NCBI GenBank assembly: GCA_009692115.1
Contig: SHZU01000004.1
Location: 1-64,000, forward strand
Length of the DNA: 64,000 bases
Direction of reading: 5' to 3'
From: Gemmatimonadota bacterium
Lineage (GTDB): Bacteria; Gemmatimonadota; Gemmatimonadetes; Gemmatimonadales; GWC2-71-9
The translations under genes and the position numbers were made by a program. Positions 35,446 through 43,844 of this stretch are shown here, one piece after another (position 1 is the first letter of the stretch; each line of letters begins with the position of its first letter). The notes under the pieces were generated by a model. That model saw only the letters and a program-made list of their open reading frames with translations, was not told the origin of the DNA and did not search any database.

Positions 35446-35726
35446 CGGAGCTCGCCGAGCACCCGGACCGCGGTGCCGTCCGGGACGCGCCGCGGTTGGG
35501 CCGGATAGGCCTCGGCGCTATTCGGCAAACCAACCTCGATGGTCCGTTCTCGCACCATCGACGCCAGGGCCGGGGCAAGACCGCCCTGGTCCGAGTAGGC
35601 GGTCGGTTGGCGCAGTTCGGCGATAACTTGGCCCCGGTCGGTAATGAGGATCTGCTCGCCCTGCTTGACCGCCCGGAGGTGTTCACTCAGGCGGTTCTTG
35701 AGTTCTCGAACGCCGACGGCTCTCAT
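35358..35726 (-). CDS. Phd/YefM-type antitoxin, read-through version
   Basis: Begins MRAVGVRELKNRLSEHLRAV followed by GEQILITDRGQVIAELRQP, the complete DNA-binding domain of Phd/YefM antitoxins. Residues 1-90 look normal. The natural end around DGTAVRVLGELRDER has lost its stop, and translation runs on through the toxin remnant in a non-native frame to give 122 residues. Without a toxin partner the product may be an orphan repressor or simply decaying. TACAAT ends exactly 6 nt before the ATG, a leaderless arrangement, so expression may persist. Confidence 0.65.
   Translation of the reverse strand: MRAVGVRELKNRLSEHLRAVKQGEQILITDRGQVIAELRQPTAYSDQGGLAPALASMVRERTIEVGLPNSAEAYPAQPRRVPDGTAVRVLGELRDERRATILSAESSARPSNSAPRSLGSRY
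35426..35446. repeat. Three tandem copies of TCGTCGC
   Basis: A 7-bp unit repeated three times exactly at the join between antitoxin and toxin remnant. Confidence 0.8.
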
Positions 35727-35732
35727 CCAGCC

Positions 35733-35738
35733 ATTGTA
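35733..35738 (-). promoter_or_regulatory. -10 element giving a leaderless antitoxin mRNA
   Basis: TACAAT on the minus strand ends exactly 6 nt before the ATG at 35726. Confidence 0.45.
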
Positions 35739-35749
35739 CCTACGTGAGG

Positions 35750-38185
35750 CTACAACGGCAAGAACGGGCTCACGCGCTGGAGTGCCCTGGCAAACTGGCC
35801 TTCCAGGTTCGGGATCGGGGTGCCCTGATAGGCGGTCCGAAGCCGCCCGAGCGACACCTCGAGCGCTCGTTTGAGGTCCGCGGCGGCGGCCTGCTTCGTG
35901 GCCGGCGTGGTGCTCCCTCGTTCGCCGATCCAGATTGGCGCGGTGTGGGCAAAGGCGTAGCTGTCCATGGCGGGCCAGGATGTCGTCGTGCCGCCTAACG
36001 CCCGGGCCGCCACCCATCCGCCGGTCGGGAGTTTGATCCTGCCCTCGTAGTGCTTGGAACCCGGCGCGTTGATCCCCGCGTGGGTCGCCACCACCGCTCC
36101 ATTCACGACGATTTGGACGGAATCGACCCCGACCGCGCTATGGAGGTCGAGCGCCCAGGCCACCTCCCGCTTGGTGCGGGTCAGGATCTCGCCCGGGCCC
36201 TGTCCTTGAATGGTGAGATCGAGCATTGGGCCGGTGGTGACGAACGAGCGGCCGGATTTGAGCCCCGCCAAATAGCCTCGGTAGCCGAGTGCCGGATCGC
36301 TCTTCACGTAGACCCGTGTCGTACCGACGGCCATGGTCCGGTAGAAGTTATTCATCACATCGGTGCCCGCCGACGGCGTAATGACCGACCCGAAATTGAG
36401 CAGCCGATACCACATGGCCATCGAGCCGATTTCATCGCTCCAGAGGCAGGCCAACTCGATGGTGTCGAACTCGCCCAGAATCCCGTCGGCCACCATCTCG
36501 ACCGGGATCCGCGCCATGCCAGCCTCGGAGAACGGGTCCTGCCCGACGATCGGATGGACGTAACTGCTGATCCCCCCTTGCCGGCGGGTATGGGCCAGTA
36601 CCTCCTGATTGGCTCGGTCATCCCGCCCGTGGACCTGGTATCCGGGTCCCCAGATCCAGGGCCAGAACAACTCGTCCGTGCCGACCAACCCGAGATGGCC
36701 GAGGAAATGGGACCGGACCTCTTGTCCCCAGGCGATGAACGGGGGCTTGGCGGTGGATCGCCAGGCAAACCGGCCTTGGTCCTCAAACCTGGTGTGCAGG
36801 TTGGCCAGCAACGGCGTCAGGACATCCAGGGCTTCGGCCCGGGCCATGGGCTCGAGCACATTGGGCTCTAGCCAGTAGGGGCCACCGTAGTTGAGATGGA
36901 AGTGATGGTCGCCGCTCATCCAACCGTTGGCGCGGGCATCCCAGACCGGGGCCAGCGTGAGTTCCACGGTGCCGCCGGCCGGTGCGATTCGGGCCGAGGC
37001 CTCGGCGGTGGGCGTGGCCAAGCCTTGAACCGCCTTCACGGAGACTTGACCGACCGGCGCGGAAATCAAGACGCTGCCCTCGCTGTAGAAGAAGGCCAAT
37101 CCGTTTTGGCCGTCGAACCGGGGCTGGCCCTCGTCAGGGAGGAGCGGGTGGCCGTTGGCGTCCGCGACATGCAGCCGGGCCGCCGCGGCGCCGGCGCCGA
37201 TGAGCTTGGTGTCGATTCGAAGTTGGCCCATCGGAGCGCCCCAGTTCCAGCTCTGCACCACCACGGGCGATCGCGGTCCGCCATCGGCCGGCATTCGGTA
37301 TAGCCTCATCCGTTGGGCGTCATCGGCCTCGGCGAAATAGACCGATTTTCCGTCCGGAGCCCACGCCGGCGTCAGCGGCATCCCGCCCGCCAGCTTGATC
37401 GAGTAGGGCGAGCCGTCAATCGCAATCAACCGGAGTTCCCAGCTCTGCTCGTCGCTGCCCGGCCAGGTGAGCGCCACCGTCCGTCCGTCAGGGCCTAACG
37501 CCATTCGGAGCATCGACAGGATCGGACCGGAGAGCAGGGTCCGCTCCTCGCCCGAGTCGAGGGTCCGAAGCCGGAGGTCGTCACCGGTGCCCTTGGCGAT
37601 GTAGAGAATCCGCTTGCCGTCCGGTAACGGAATCGGCTGGAGCTCCTGGCCCGTCGCCGTGGTGACTCGGCTCTTGGTACCCGACGTCAGGTCGATCGTC
37701 CAGATGTCGAGGTCACCGGCCACGGCGGAGCTGTAGTAGAGGGTCCGGCCGTCCGCCGTGTAGCTCGGGTCGAGTTCGATGCCGACCTCGGCCGCGAGGA
37801 CGCGCTCCCGTCCCGACGCTAAGTCGCGTTCGACGATTGAGGTTTCGCGGGTATCGTCGCGGACGAACGCGAGGGCGCGACCGTCGGGCCGCCAGGCCGG
37901 CCTCGAATCTATGCCGCCCCCCGTGGTGATCCTGGTTGCGGCTCCGCTTGCCAGGTCCATGGTCCAGAGCCAGCCGCGACTCGCGAACGCCAGTCGGGTT
38001 CCGTCCGGCGACACGGCGGGGTCGATCGGACCGATCGTCAGGGACGGAAGCTCGAACCCCTCCAAGTACACGTGATGGCTCATGCCGGCAATCTTGGGGT
38101 ACCGGTTGGTCCATTGGGCGCCGAGCAGAGCCGGGCCGCCTACCGTGATCAGAGCCGCCGTCGCGAGCGAGTGTCGGATTGTCAT
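35750..38185 (-). CDS. Secreted TolB-propeller plus CehA/McbA-type metallohydrolase (copy 1)
   Basis: 811 residues: signal peptide (about 1-23), a TolB/WD40-like beta-propeller (about 45-370) with repeated PDG-W/L motifs such as AVSPDGTRLAFAS and AWRPDGRALAFVRD, then a PHP-like hydrolase domain of the CehA/McbA family (about 440-760) with the metal motif DHHFHLNYGG, YVHPIVGQDP and the glutamate/aspartate-rich EFDTIELACLWSDE. CehA hydrolyses the carbamate carbaryl and McbA an amide, so an amide- or carbamate-cleaving role is plausible. It lies 3 bp after a 2-hydroxyacid dehydrogenase and is probably co-transcribed. A paralogue lies at 54367-56889. Confidence 0.82.
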   Translation of the reverse strand: MTIRHSLATAALITVGGPALLGAQWTNRYPKIAGMSHHVYLEGFELPSLTIGPIDPAVSPDGTRLAFASRGWLWTMDLASGAATRITTGGGIDSRPAWRPDGRALAFVRDDTRETSIVERDLASGRERVLAAEVGIELDPSYTADGRTLYYSSAVAGDLDIWTIDLTSGTKSRVTTATGQELQPIPLPDGKRILYIAKGTGDDLRLRTLDSGEERTLLSGPILSMLRMALGPDGRTVALTWPGSDEQSWELRLIAIDGSPYSIKLAGGMPLTPAWAPDGKSVYFAEADDAQRMRLYRMPADGGPRSPVVVQSWNWGAPMGQLRIDTKLIGAGAAAARLHVADANGHPLLPDEGQPRFDGQNGLAFFYSEGSVLISAPVGQVSVKAVQGLATPTAEASARIAPAGGTVELTLAPVWDARANGWMSGDHHFHLNYGGPYWLEPNVLEPMARAEALDVLTPLLANLHTRFEDQGRFAWRSTAKPPFIAWGQEVRSHFLGHLGLVGTDELFWPWIWGPGYQVHGRDDRANQEVLAHTRRQGGISSYVHPIVGQDPFSEAGMARIPVEMVADGILGEFDTIELACLWSDEIGSMAMWYRLLNFGSVITPSAGTDVMNNFYRTMAVGTTRVYVKSDPALGYRGYLAGLKSGRSFVTTGPMLDLTIQGQGPGEILTRTKREVAWALDLHSAVGVDSVQIVVNGAVVATHAGINAPGSKHYEGRIKLPTGGWVAARALGGTTTSWPAMDSYAFAHTAPIWIGERGSTTPATKQAAAADLKRALEVSLGRLRTAYQGTPIPNLEGQFARALQRVSPFLPL

Positions 38186-38188
38186 AGG

Positions 38189-39130
38189 TCAGTAGCCAGT
38201 GGTCGGATCGACCAGGGTTCGGGGTGATTCGCCGTGTTCGACGCTTTGGAGACTGGCCAGAAAACCATCGGCCGTGGCTTGGATGGTGCTCGGGCCGCTG
38301 TTATGGGGCGAGACGACGATCTTGGGATGATCCCAGAGCGGTGAATCGGCCGGCAACGGCTCAGTGACAAAGACGTCGAGCGCCGCGCCCCGGATCCAGC
38401 CGCGATCGAGGGCATCCGGAATGGCAGCCTCGTCGATCACCGCCCCGCGGCCCACGTTCATCAGGTAAGCACCACCACACTCGGCCAGTCGGTCGCGGTT
38501 GAGAAACCGGATCGAGTTCTCGGTGAGGGGTACGGCCAGGATGATCCAGTGCGCGCCCCGGACGGCGGTGGCGAAGTCCGCGGTCTTCGAGACCGTGTCG
38601 AAATCGGGCCGCGGCGCGCCACTCCGGGAGATCCCGGACACCGGGCAGCCCAAGCCGCGAAACGCCCGGGCAATGCCGCTCCCGACGTCGCCGGTGCCGA
38701 CCACCACCACCCGTTGCCCGCGGAGCACCACGGGCTCCGTGCTTCGGTCCCAGACATGGTTCAACTGATCGGCCGCCAAATCGACCAACCGCTGATTGGC
38801 CGCGAGCGCCCGGCAGACGCACCACTCCGCGATGGCGGGTCCGAAGTCCTCGCCGCTCTTGGTGAGCATGATGCCTGGAGGCAGCGGCCTTCGAAACACC
38901 AGCCCGTCGACCCCGGCGCCGATCGAATGAATCCACCGGACGTTGCCCCAGGAGTCGACGGCCGGCTTTCGAAACCCGACATAGACTTCGGCCCAGTCGA
39001 GGTCGGCGGCGTTGATGTCGCCCGGCCGCTTCATCCTAAGCGTCAGGTCGGGGCGGGCGGCGGCAATGAGATCCCGGATCTCGGCGACATGCTCGCCGGC
39101 GATGAGGATCCGTACCGGTTTCAAGGTCAT
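38189..39130 (-). CDS. D-isomer-specific 2-hydroxyacid dehydrogenase
   Basis: 313 residues with the NAD-binding core VVVVGTGDVGSGIARAFRGLG and the catalytic set: Arg in VGRGAVID, Glu in VTEPLPADSPLW, and His in SPHNSG. These reduce 2-ketoacids to D-2-hydroxyacids or the reverse; GhrA-like glyoxylate/hydroxypyruvate reductases are the closest type by length and motif. It is the first gene of a two-gene unit with the TolB/CehA hydrolase (3-bp gap). Its upstream region overlaps the promoter-like repeat at 39141-39190 that drives the divergent MFS gene. Confidence 0.88.
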   Translation of the reverse strand: MTLKPVRILIAGEHVAEIRDLIAAARPDLTLRMKRPGDINAADLDWAEVYVGFRKPAVDSWGNVRWIHSIGAGVDGLVFRRPLPPGIMLTKSGEDFGPAIAEWCVCRALAANQRLVDLAADQLNHVWDRSTEPVVLRGQRVVVVGTGDVGSGIARAFRGLGCPVSGISRSGAPRPDFDTVSKTADFATAVRGAHWIILAVPLTENSIRFLNRDRLAECGGAYLMNVGRGAVIDEAAIPDALDRGWIRGAALDVFVTEPLPADSPLWDHPKIVVSPHNSGPSTIQATADGFLASLQSVEHGESPRTLVDPTTGY

Positions 39131-39147
39131 TCAGGGTTCGCGATGGC

Positions 39148-39176
39148 TGGAACGGGAATGTAACCGGCGATAGCTT
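39148..39176 (+). promoter_or_regulatory. Promoter of the MFS gene (shared-repeat type)
   Basis: TGGAAC (39148-39153) and TAGCTT (39171-39176) are separated by exactly 17 nt. The surrounding 50 bp are about 76% identical to 44801-44850, which has the same boxes and spacing. Confidence 0.5.
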
Positions 39177-39201
39177 ACCGGCTACTCCGAAAGGTATCCT
39201 G

Positions 39202-40539
39202 GTGGCATCGATTTCTGGAACGGCCCCGCGCCGGGACATTCCCGTTACCAAGCGGGAGATCTTCGGATGGGCGATGTTCGATTTCGCCAATTCCTCCTAC
39301 ACCACGGTGGTCATCACCGCGGTCTATAGTGCCTTCTTCGTCGGCTACATCGTCCCGAAGGATTCGGTCGTCCGCGATTCCTACTGGTCGATCGCGATCC
39401 TGCTGTCGATGGTGGTGGCCTTGGTCCTCTCGCCGCTGGCCGGTGCGATCCTCGACTACAGCGGCAAGAAGAAGACCTATCTCCTGGCCAGTTGCATCCT
39501 CTGTTCGCTCGGCACCGCCGGCCTCTATTTCGTGAGCCCGGGTCAGGTGTGGCTCGCCATCCTCCTGGTGGTCATCGGCAACGTGGGATTCATGCTGAGC
39601 GAGTCGTTTTGCTCGAGCTTCCTGCCGGAATTGGCGACAACGGAAAACATGGGCCGGATTTCGGGGCTTGGCTGGGGCATCGGCTACCTCGGCGGCCTGG
39701 TGAGTGTCTTCCTGGCCTCCAAGCTGATCATCCTGAGTGACCCGAGCACCGATCTCGCCCGCTATGTCCACGAGAACCAACTGGCGATGCTCGCGATGGG
39801 CGCCTTCTTCATCATCGCGGCCATGCCGACATTTGCCTTGGTCAGGAGCCGGTCGCTTCCGGCCCCGGGATACGAGAACGCCCCGCTTAGCAAGCTGATT
39901 CGGGCCGGCCTCGCCGAGTTTCAGCAGACCTTCGTCACGGCGCGGCAGCACCGGATTCTGTTTCAGTTCCTGATGGCGTTCATGGTGTACATGGCGGGGC
40001 TCGATGCGATCGTGAAGTTCGTCGGGATCTACGCCCGCGAAGAAATTCACCTGTCGGGGGGTGAGTTCGTCTTGTTGTTTCTTGCCCTCCAGCTCTCCGC
40101 CGTGGCCGGGGCGCTCGGGTTCGGGTTTCTCGAAGGCAAACTCGGACCCAAGAAGACTGTGATGATGACGCTCGTGTGGTGGATCATCGGGATCTTAGGC
40201 ATCTATTTTCTCGATGCCATGAGTGCGGCAACCGGCGTCGGTCCGAAACAGCTGTTCTACGGTCTGGGCCTGTTTGCCGGCGCCGGGATCGGGGCTACCC
40301 AGGCGTCGAGCCGGACGGTGGTTGGCCTGCTCGCACCCGTCGGCCGAAGCGCCCAGATGTTCGGCTTCTGGGGCATGTTTTCGAGGTTCGGTAGCATCCT
40401 GGGTGTGGGCTTCGGGTTCGTAGCGGACGCGTTCGGTTCGAGACGGGCCGGGATCCTTCTGGTCCTGGTGTTCTTCGTGACGGGTGCGCTCCTGTTGTCT
40501 CGGGTCGATATCGATCGGGGGATTCGGGAGGCACGATAG
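39202..40539 (+). CDS. MFS transporter of the UMF1/Atg22 type
   Basis: 445 residues with about twelve membrane helices. The N-terminus (REIFGWAMFDFANSSYTTVV) and the LSESFCSSFLPELAT segment are typical of the UMF1 branch of the major facilitator superfamily, related to the yeast vacuolar amino-acid exporter Atg22. It probably exports or imports small solutes; the substrate is unknown. The start is GTG 39202, with AAAGG 7 nt upstream. It stands alone, with a conserved-looking promoter shared with the propeller gene at 44865. Confidence 0.87.
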   Translation: MASISGTAPRRDIPVTKREIFGWAMFDFANSSYTTVVITAVYSAFFVGYIVPKDSVVRDSYWSIAILLSMVVALVLSPLAGAILDYSGKKKTYLLASCILCSLGTAGLYFVSPGQVWLAILLVVIGNVGFMLSESFCSSFLPELATTENMGRISGLGWGIGYLGGLVSVFLASKLIILSDPSTDLARYVHENQLAMLAMGAFFIIAAMPTFALVRSRSLPAPGYENAPLSKLIRAGLAEFQQTFVTARQHRILFQFLMAFMVYMAGLDAIVKFVGIYAREEIHLSGGEFVLLFLALQLSAVAGALGFGFLEGKLGPKKTVMMTLVWWIIGILGIYFLDAMSAATGVGPKQLFYGLGLFAGAGIGATQASSRTVVGLLAPVGRSAQMFGFWGMFSRFGSILGVGFGFVADAFGSRRAGILLVLVFFVTGALLLSRVDIDRGIREAR

Positions 40540-40544
40540 GGCTC

Positions 40545-40565
40545 ACTCGGCACTCGGTGCTCGGC
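40545..40565. repeat. Three degenerate tandem copies of RCTCGGY
   Basis: Units ACTCGGC, ACTCGGT and GCTCGGC lie between the convergent MFS and small-protein genes. The same unit forms a five-copy array at 50151-50185. Confidence 0.7.
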
Positions 40566-40819
40566 TAGTCTTTGGGTTTGGCGAGGAGGCGTTCGGTGAA
40601 GTCGAGGCGTTCTTGCACTTCGCCGAGTTCTTGGCGGAGGGCGGCGACCTCGTCTTCGAGGGCCGCCATCCGGGCGTCGGTTTCGGGGTTCGACATCGAT
40701 CCGTGCGCGGCGTCGGCTTTGAACTTCTGCATCTTCACCAGGTTCGTCATCACGATCGCTACGACCGGAATCGACAAGGCCAGGATTGGGATCAGCATGG
40801 CCAACGCCTGTTTGTCCAT
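40565..40819 (-). CDS. Small membrane protein with coiled coil (PspB-like layout)
   Basis: 84 residues: one membrane helix (about 6-28, MLIPILALSIPVVAIVMTNL) followed by a charged region and a coiled coil (about 48-80, MAALEDEVAALRQELGEVQE). The layout resembles the phage-shock protein PspB family, but no pspA or pspC is nearby, so the link is only structural. The start ATG is preceded by the SD-like GGGGG. It overlaps the edge of the 7-bp repeat array at its 3' end, and lies 11 bp downstream of the M29-type peptidase on the same strand. Confidence 0.7.
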   Translation of the reverse strand: MDKQALAMLIPILALSIPVVAIVMTNLVKMQKFKADAAHGSMSNPETDARMAALEDEVAALRQELGEVQERLDFTERLLAKPKD

Positions 40820-40830
40820 TGGAGTGCCCC

Positions 40831-41982
40831 CTATTTGCCGACCATGAGTTGCCCGTCCTTCACGACCACCCGGCCGTTGGCCGTGACGGTGGCGTTCGGG
40901 ATGAAGAGCAAGACTTCGCCGTTGCTCGACCGATTCTTGCCGCCCGATTCCCAGTTGTCGCCCACCGCGAGCCGGACTACGCCGGCGCCGTAGCCGTAGT
41001 AGGGCATGAACCCGGACGGCATGACGCTCTTCAGTGCCGGGTTGGTGCCGATCACCAGTTCCCCCGGCACGGTCTTGTCACCGGTGGCCTTTTGCCAGGT
41101 CGAGACGATGGCCTCGGCGCCCCGGCTGCTTTCGAACGTGGTGACCCGGCCCTTGGCGAACGTGACCTTGAGGATCGGGGACCGGGTGTCGAAGCTCGAG
41201 TAGCCGATGTAGGTGCCCTCGACGGCCGTGATGTCGGTCGTACGGAAAACGCTGGCCGGAAGTTCCTCTTGCCGGTCCCGGACCGACCGGGCGTCGGCCA
41301 CCTTGGCCCGGCTGGCGTCGCCGGTGTTGCGGTGGATCCAGGCATTGGGCAGCACCTTGAGGGTCAGGTTGGTCCCGTTAGACGCGGTGATGGTGACTGT
41401 GGCGCCCCGCACCGCGGTCTCGACGGCCTCGATCCGGTTTCGGAGCCGGTCGGGGGCAACGCTCACGGCCGCGGCATACATCGCCTCGATCGCCGGCACA
41501 TCGGCGGTGTCCGGAGGCAAGAACCAATGAAAGTGGATCGACCGGACCTTCGACCGCTCGACCAGCCGTTCGAACGGCCGCTCGGTGACAGGCGCCAGGC
41601 CGGTCGGGAGCCAGATGGCGGCGTCGGCGCCGGCAAACGCCACGGACCAGATCGAGTCGCGCCGAGCCTTTTGGAGCGCCTGGGCCGCCGGGGGCAGGCG
41701 GCGGGCTGCTTCGAGCTCCAGCGGACCGGGCGGGGAGATTTCGGCGGCGATGACGCCGCCCGCGGCGGTGATCGCCGAGCGGAGCGCCGGTGCGGTGCCG
41801 CGATCGGCACCCTGGTCCCAGAACAGAACCACTCGTTCGCCGGGGGCGAGTTTCAGATTGCGGTTGACGATCAGATCGGCGATTCGGGGCCAGTCGACCC
41901 GGCTGGCGGAGCCGGTTTGGGAGGACACCGGCTGTGAGGCGGTGGCCGCAAGGGCCAGCGGAAGGATCCAAGAACGGAGCAT
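40831..41982 (-). CDS. M29-like (thermophilic) aminopeptidase family protein, secreted
   Basis: 383 residues with a signal peptide (about 1-20, ending ASQPVSSQ). The body resembles the M29 metallo-aminopeptidase family: an N-terminal domain with LAPGERVVLFWDQ, then TVEG-type metal ligands in TAVEGTYIGYSSFD, and late NPALKSVMPSGFMPYYGYGAG and GDNWESGGKNRSSN segments where M29 enzymes carry GTN/ALG and His/Asp ligands. Several canonical ligands look altered, so activity is uncertain. TAGCTT ends exactly 6 nt before the ATG, indicating a leaderless mRNA. It shares a divergent promoter region of 34 bp with the uracil-DNA glycosylase gene. Confidence 0.7.
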   Translation of the reverse strand: MLRSWILPLALAATASQPVSSQTGSASRVDWPRIADLIVNRNLKLAPGERVVLFWDQGADRGTAPALRSAITAAGGVIAAEISPPGPLELEAARRLPPAAQALQKARRDSIWSVAFAGADAAIWLPTGLAPVTERPFERLVERSKVRSIHFHWFLPPDTADVPAIEAMYAAAVSVAPDRLRNRIEAVETAVRGATVTITASNGTNLTLKVLPNAWIHRNTGDASRAKVADARSVRDRQEELPASVFRTTDITAVEGTYIGYSSFDTRSPILKVTFAKGRVTTFESSRGAEAIVSTWQKATGDKTVPGELVIGTNPALKSVMPSGFMPYYGYGAGVVRLAVGDNWESGGKNRSSNGEVLLFIPNATVTANGRVVVKDGQLMVGK

Positions 41983-41988
41983 GATACT

Positions 41989-41994
41989 AAGCTA
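41989..41994 (-). promoter_or_regulatory. -10 element giving a leaderless M29-type peptidase mRNA
   Basis: TAGCTT on the minus strand ends exactly 6 nt before the ATG at 41982. Confidence 0.5.
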
Positions 41995-42004
41995 GAGGAC
42001 CCAC

Positions 42005-42010
42005 TAGAAT
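42005..42010 (+). promoter_or_regulatory. -10 element giving a leaderless uracil-DNA glycosylase mRNA
   Basis: TAGAAT ends exactly 6 nt before the ATG at 42017. Confidence 0.5.
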
Positions 42011-42016
42011 TCCGCG

Positions 42017-42736
42017 ATGTCTCCCATCGGCCCGCTGCCCATGACTCTCCGGAGCTTGACCGCCGTTTCCCGGGCCATCGTTGCGTGCCGCCGCTGCCCC
42101 CGATTGCGGGCCCATTGCCGGTCGGTGGCGACCGACAAGACCGCGCGGTATCGGGATCAGGCGTACTGGGGCAAACCGGTGCCCGGCTTCGGTGATGCCC
42201 GGGCCCGGCTGCTGGTGGTCGGGTTGGCGCCGGGAGCCCACGGCGCCAACCGGACCGGCCGGCTCTTTACCGGTGATTCGAGCGGCGACTGGCTCTACGA
42301 AGCCCTCCACCGCTTCGGGTTCGCCAACCAGGCCGAGTCGGTGTCGCGGACCGACGGCTTGGTGCTGTCGGATTGCTTCATTTCCGCCGCCGGCCGGTGC
42401 GCTCCGCCGGGCAACAAACCGACCTCGGACGAGTTGACCGCGTGTCGCGACTATCTCGAGGCGGAAACCCGGCTGCTTCGGCACGTCCGGGTGGTGGTGA
42501 CGTTAGGCGGTATCGCCCACGAACGGTGGCTCAAAGCGTCGGGCTGGTGGGAGCGGCTCGGCCCCGGGGGCCGGCCGGGGTTCGGGCCCGGCGTGGCGAG
42601 TCGGCTGCCATCGGGGATCGTGCTGGTGAGTTCCTATCACCCGAGCCGGCAGAACACCCACACCGGCCGGTTGACCAGGCCGATGTGGCATGCGGTGTTT
42701 CGGGAGGCCCGGCGCCTCGTCGAGGCGACGCCGTAG
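42017..42736 (+). CDS. Family 5 (UdgB-type) uracil-DNA glycosylase
   Basis: 239 residues. It removes uracil and related deaminated bases from DNA in base-excision repair. Motif 1 reads GLAPGAHGANRTGRLFTGD and motif 2 HPSRQNTHTGRLT; family 5 enzymes lack the usual catalytic Asp/Asn in motif 1, as here. Cysteines that bind the 4Fe-4S cluster are visible in CRRCPRLRAHC near the N-terminus and later around DCFISAAGRC and TACRDYL. Length is normal. ATG 42041 is a possible alternative start, but the leaderless promoter spacing favours 42017. Confidence 0.92.
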   Translation: MSPIGPLPMTLRSLTAVSRAIVACRRCPRLRAHCRSVATDKTARYRDQAYWGKPVPGFGDARARLLVVGLAPGAHGANRTGRLFTGDSSGDWLYEALHRFGFANQAESVSRTDGLVLSDCFISAAGRCAPPGNKPTSDELTACRDYLEAETRLLRHVRVVVTLGGIAHERWLKASGWWERLGPGGRPGFGPGVASRLPSGIVLVSSYHPSRQNTHTGRLTRPMWHAVFREARRLVEATP

Positions 42737-42742
42737 CCGGGC

Positions 42743-43207
42743 TTAGGCTCTGTGCTCCGCGAAGACGGTCGGAGTGCCCTTGAGATCGAACGACAGCACG
42801 GTGTAAGCGACGAAGGGTTTCCCATCCATCCCGGGCGCGCTGGCGGGCATGCCGGGGATGGTGAGACCCACGACGCCTTTCGGCTTGGCGGCGAGCAGCT
42901 TCTTGATGTCCGAGGCCGGCACGTGACCCTCGATGGCATACCCCCCGACCACCGCCGTGTGGCAGCTCCGAAGTTCCGGCCCGATGTGATACTTCTCTTT
43001 GATCGGCTCGATGTCGGTGGTTTCCTTGACCGAGGCCATGAACCCGTTGGCCTGGAGATGATCCACCCACTTCGAGCAGCACCCACAATTGGGGTCTTTG
43101 TAGACTACGATGGCCACTTTGGCCTGGGCCTCGAGGATCCGGGGCAACACCACGGCCGCGCCGGCCACGGCGCCGAGCCGGATCACGGCCTCGCGTCGAT
43201 TCATCAT
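42743..43207 (-). CDS. DUF411 metal-binding protein with Tat-like signal
   Basis: 154 residues. The N-terminus NRREAVIRLGAVAGAAVVLP has a twin arginine and a hydrophobic stretch, suggesting Tat export. The mature part is a DUF411 domain: VYKDPNCGCCSKWVDHL (CxCC metal site), SCHTAVVGGYAIEGHVPA (Cys-His pair) and GLTIPGMPASAPGM. DUF411 proteins are often found near copper-resistance genes and are presumed metal handlers. Its start overlaps the stop of the upstream secreted-protein gene (ATGA at 43204-43207), so the two are co-translated. Confidence 0.88.
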   Translation of the reverse strand: MMNRREAVIRLGAVAGAAVVLPRILEAQAKVAIVVYKDPNCGCCSKWVDHLQANGFMASVKETTDIEPIKEKYHIGPELRSCHTAVVGGYAIEGHVPASDIKKLLAAKPKGVVGLTIPGMPASAPGMDGKPFVAYTVLSFDLKGTPTVFAEHRA

Positions 43208-43779
43208 GGTTTCACAGCTAATCGGAGTTGAACGGCTTTGGCGATCTTTTCTTCCAGGCGTCCGGATGTGGTACAAAACATCACGTCGTTTCGGCCATTC
43301 GGCAGGTCGATCGCGTGGGCAGTCACCAGGGTGGCCACGGTGACCTCGTTGTTGGCGGCGGCTTTCACGAATCCCGCGATCGAGAAATAGACGACGTACG
43401 AATCAGCGTTGGGCCCCGTCAACCCTTCACCGCACCGAAGGTACTGGGACAGTGGTTGCTTGCCGAGCCGACGCATCATCTTGGCTTTGATCGTCCCGAC
43501 CTCGCCGGCGGCTTGATCGCTGTAGCTCATCGGAATATCAAAGGACTTGAACACCTCGGTCAGGGCCAGCCAGGCCGCGTCGCGCCCAGCTGCGACCGTA
43601 ACACTCGAGGGCAGTTCGGACGGCCGTTCCATCATCCGGGACATCAACTCCGGCGGAATGAACCGGGACGAGATCGCCCCCGTCGATCCACTCGGCACCG
43701 TGGTGGGATTCTGGGCCATCACCCCGCCGCTCACCCCGACCACTAGCGTCGCCAACGCCGATCCGATTCTATGGTTCAT
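43204..43779 (-). CDS. Secreted protein of unknown function
   Basis: 191 residues with a signal peptide (about 1-22, ending VSGGVMAQN). The mature protein has VTVAAGRDAAWLALTEVFKS, FDIPMSYSDQAAGEVGT and RRLGKQPLSQYLRCGEG, a layout like small periplasmic lipoproteins of the 'NlpC/BamC-like' fold in which a two-layer sandwich measures a structural difference; this is only a resemblance. I do not recognise the family. The start ATG has GGAGG five nt upstream. It is the first gene of a coupled pair with DUF411. Confidence 0.7.
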   Translation of the reverse strand: MNHRIGSALATLVVGVSGGVMAQNPTTVPSGSTGAISSRFIPPELMSRMMERPSELPSSVTVAAGRDAAWLALTEVFKSFDIPMSYSDQAAGEVGTIKAKMMRRLGKQPLSQYLRCGEGLTGPNADSYVVYFSIAGFVKAAANNEVTVATLVTAHAIDLPNGRNDVMFCTTSGRLEEKIAKAVQLRLAVKP

Positions 43780-43832
43780 TCAACCCTCCGTGGTGTCCGT
43801 GAAAAGTAACTCGGAATCCGGTGATTTGGGGC

Positions 43833-43838
43833 TATCTT
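43833..43838 (+). promoter_or_regulatory. -10 element giving a leaderless mmuM mRNA
   Basis: TATCTT ends exactly 6 nt before the ATG at 43845; TCGGAA at 43811-43816 is a possible -35 (16-nt spacer). Confidence 0.5.
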
Positions 43839-43844
43839 GCCCGC

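Noticed and set aside
40565-40819. A phage-shock (psp) operon
   Set aside because: Only the PspB-like layout is present; no pspA, pspC or pspF is adjacent.
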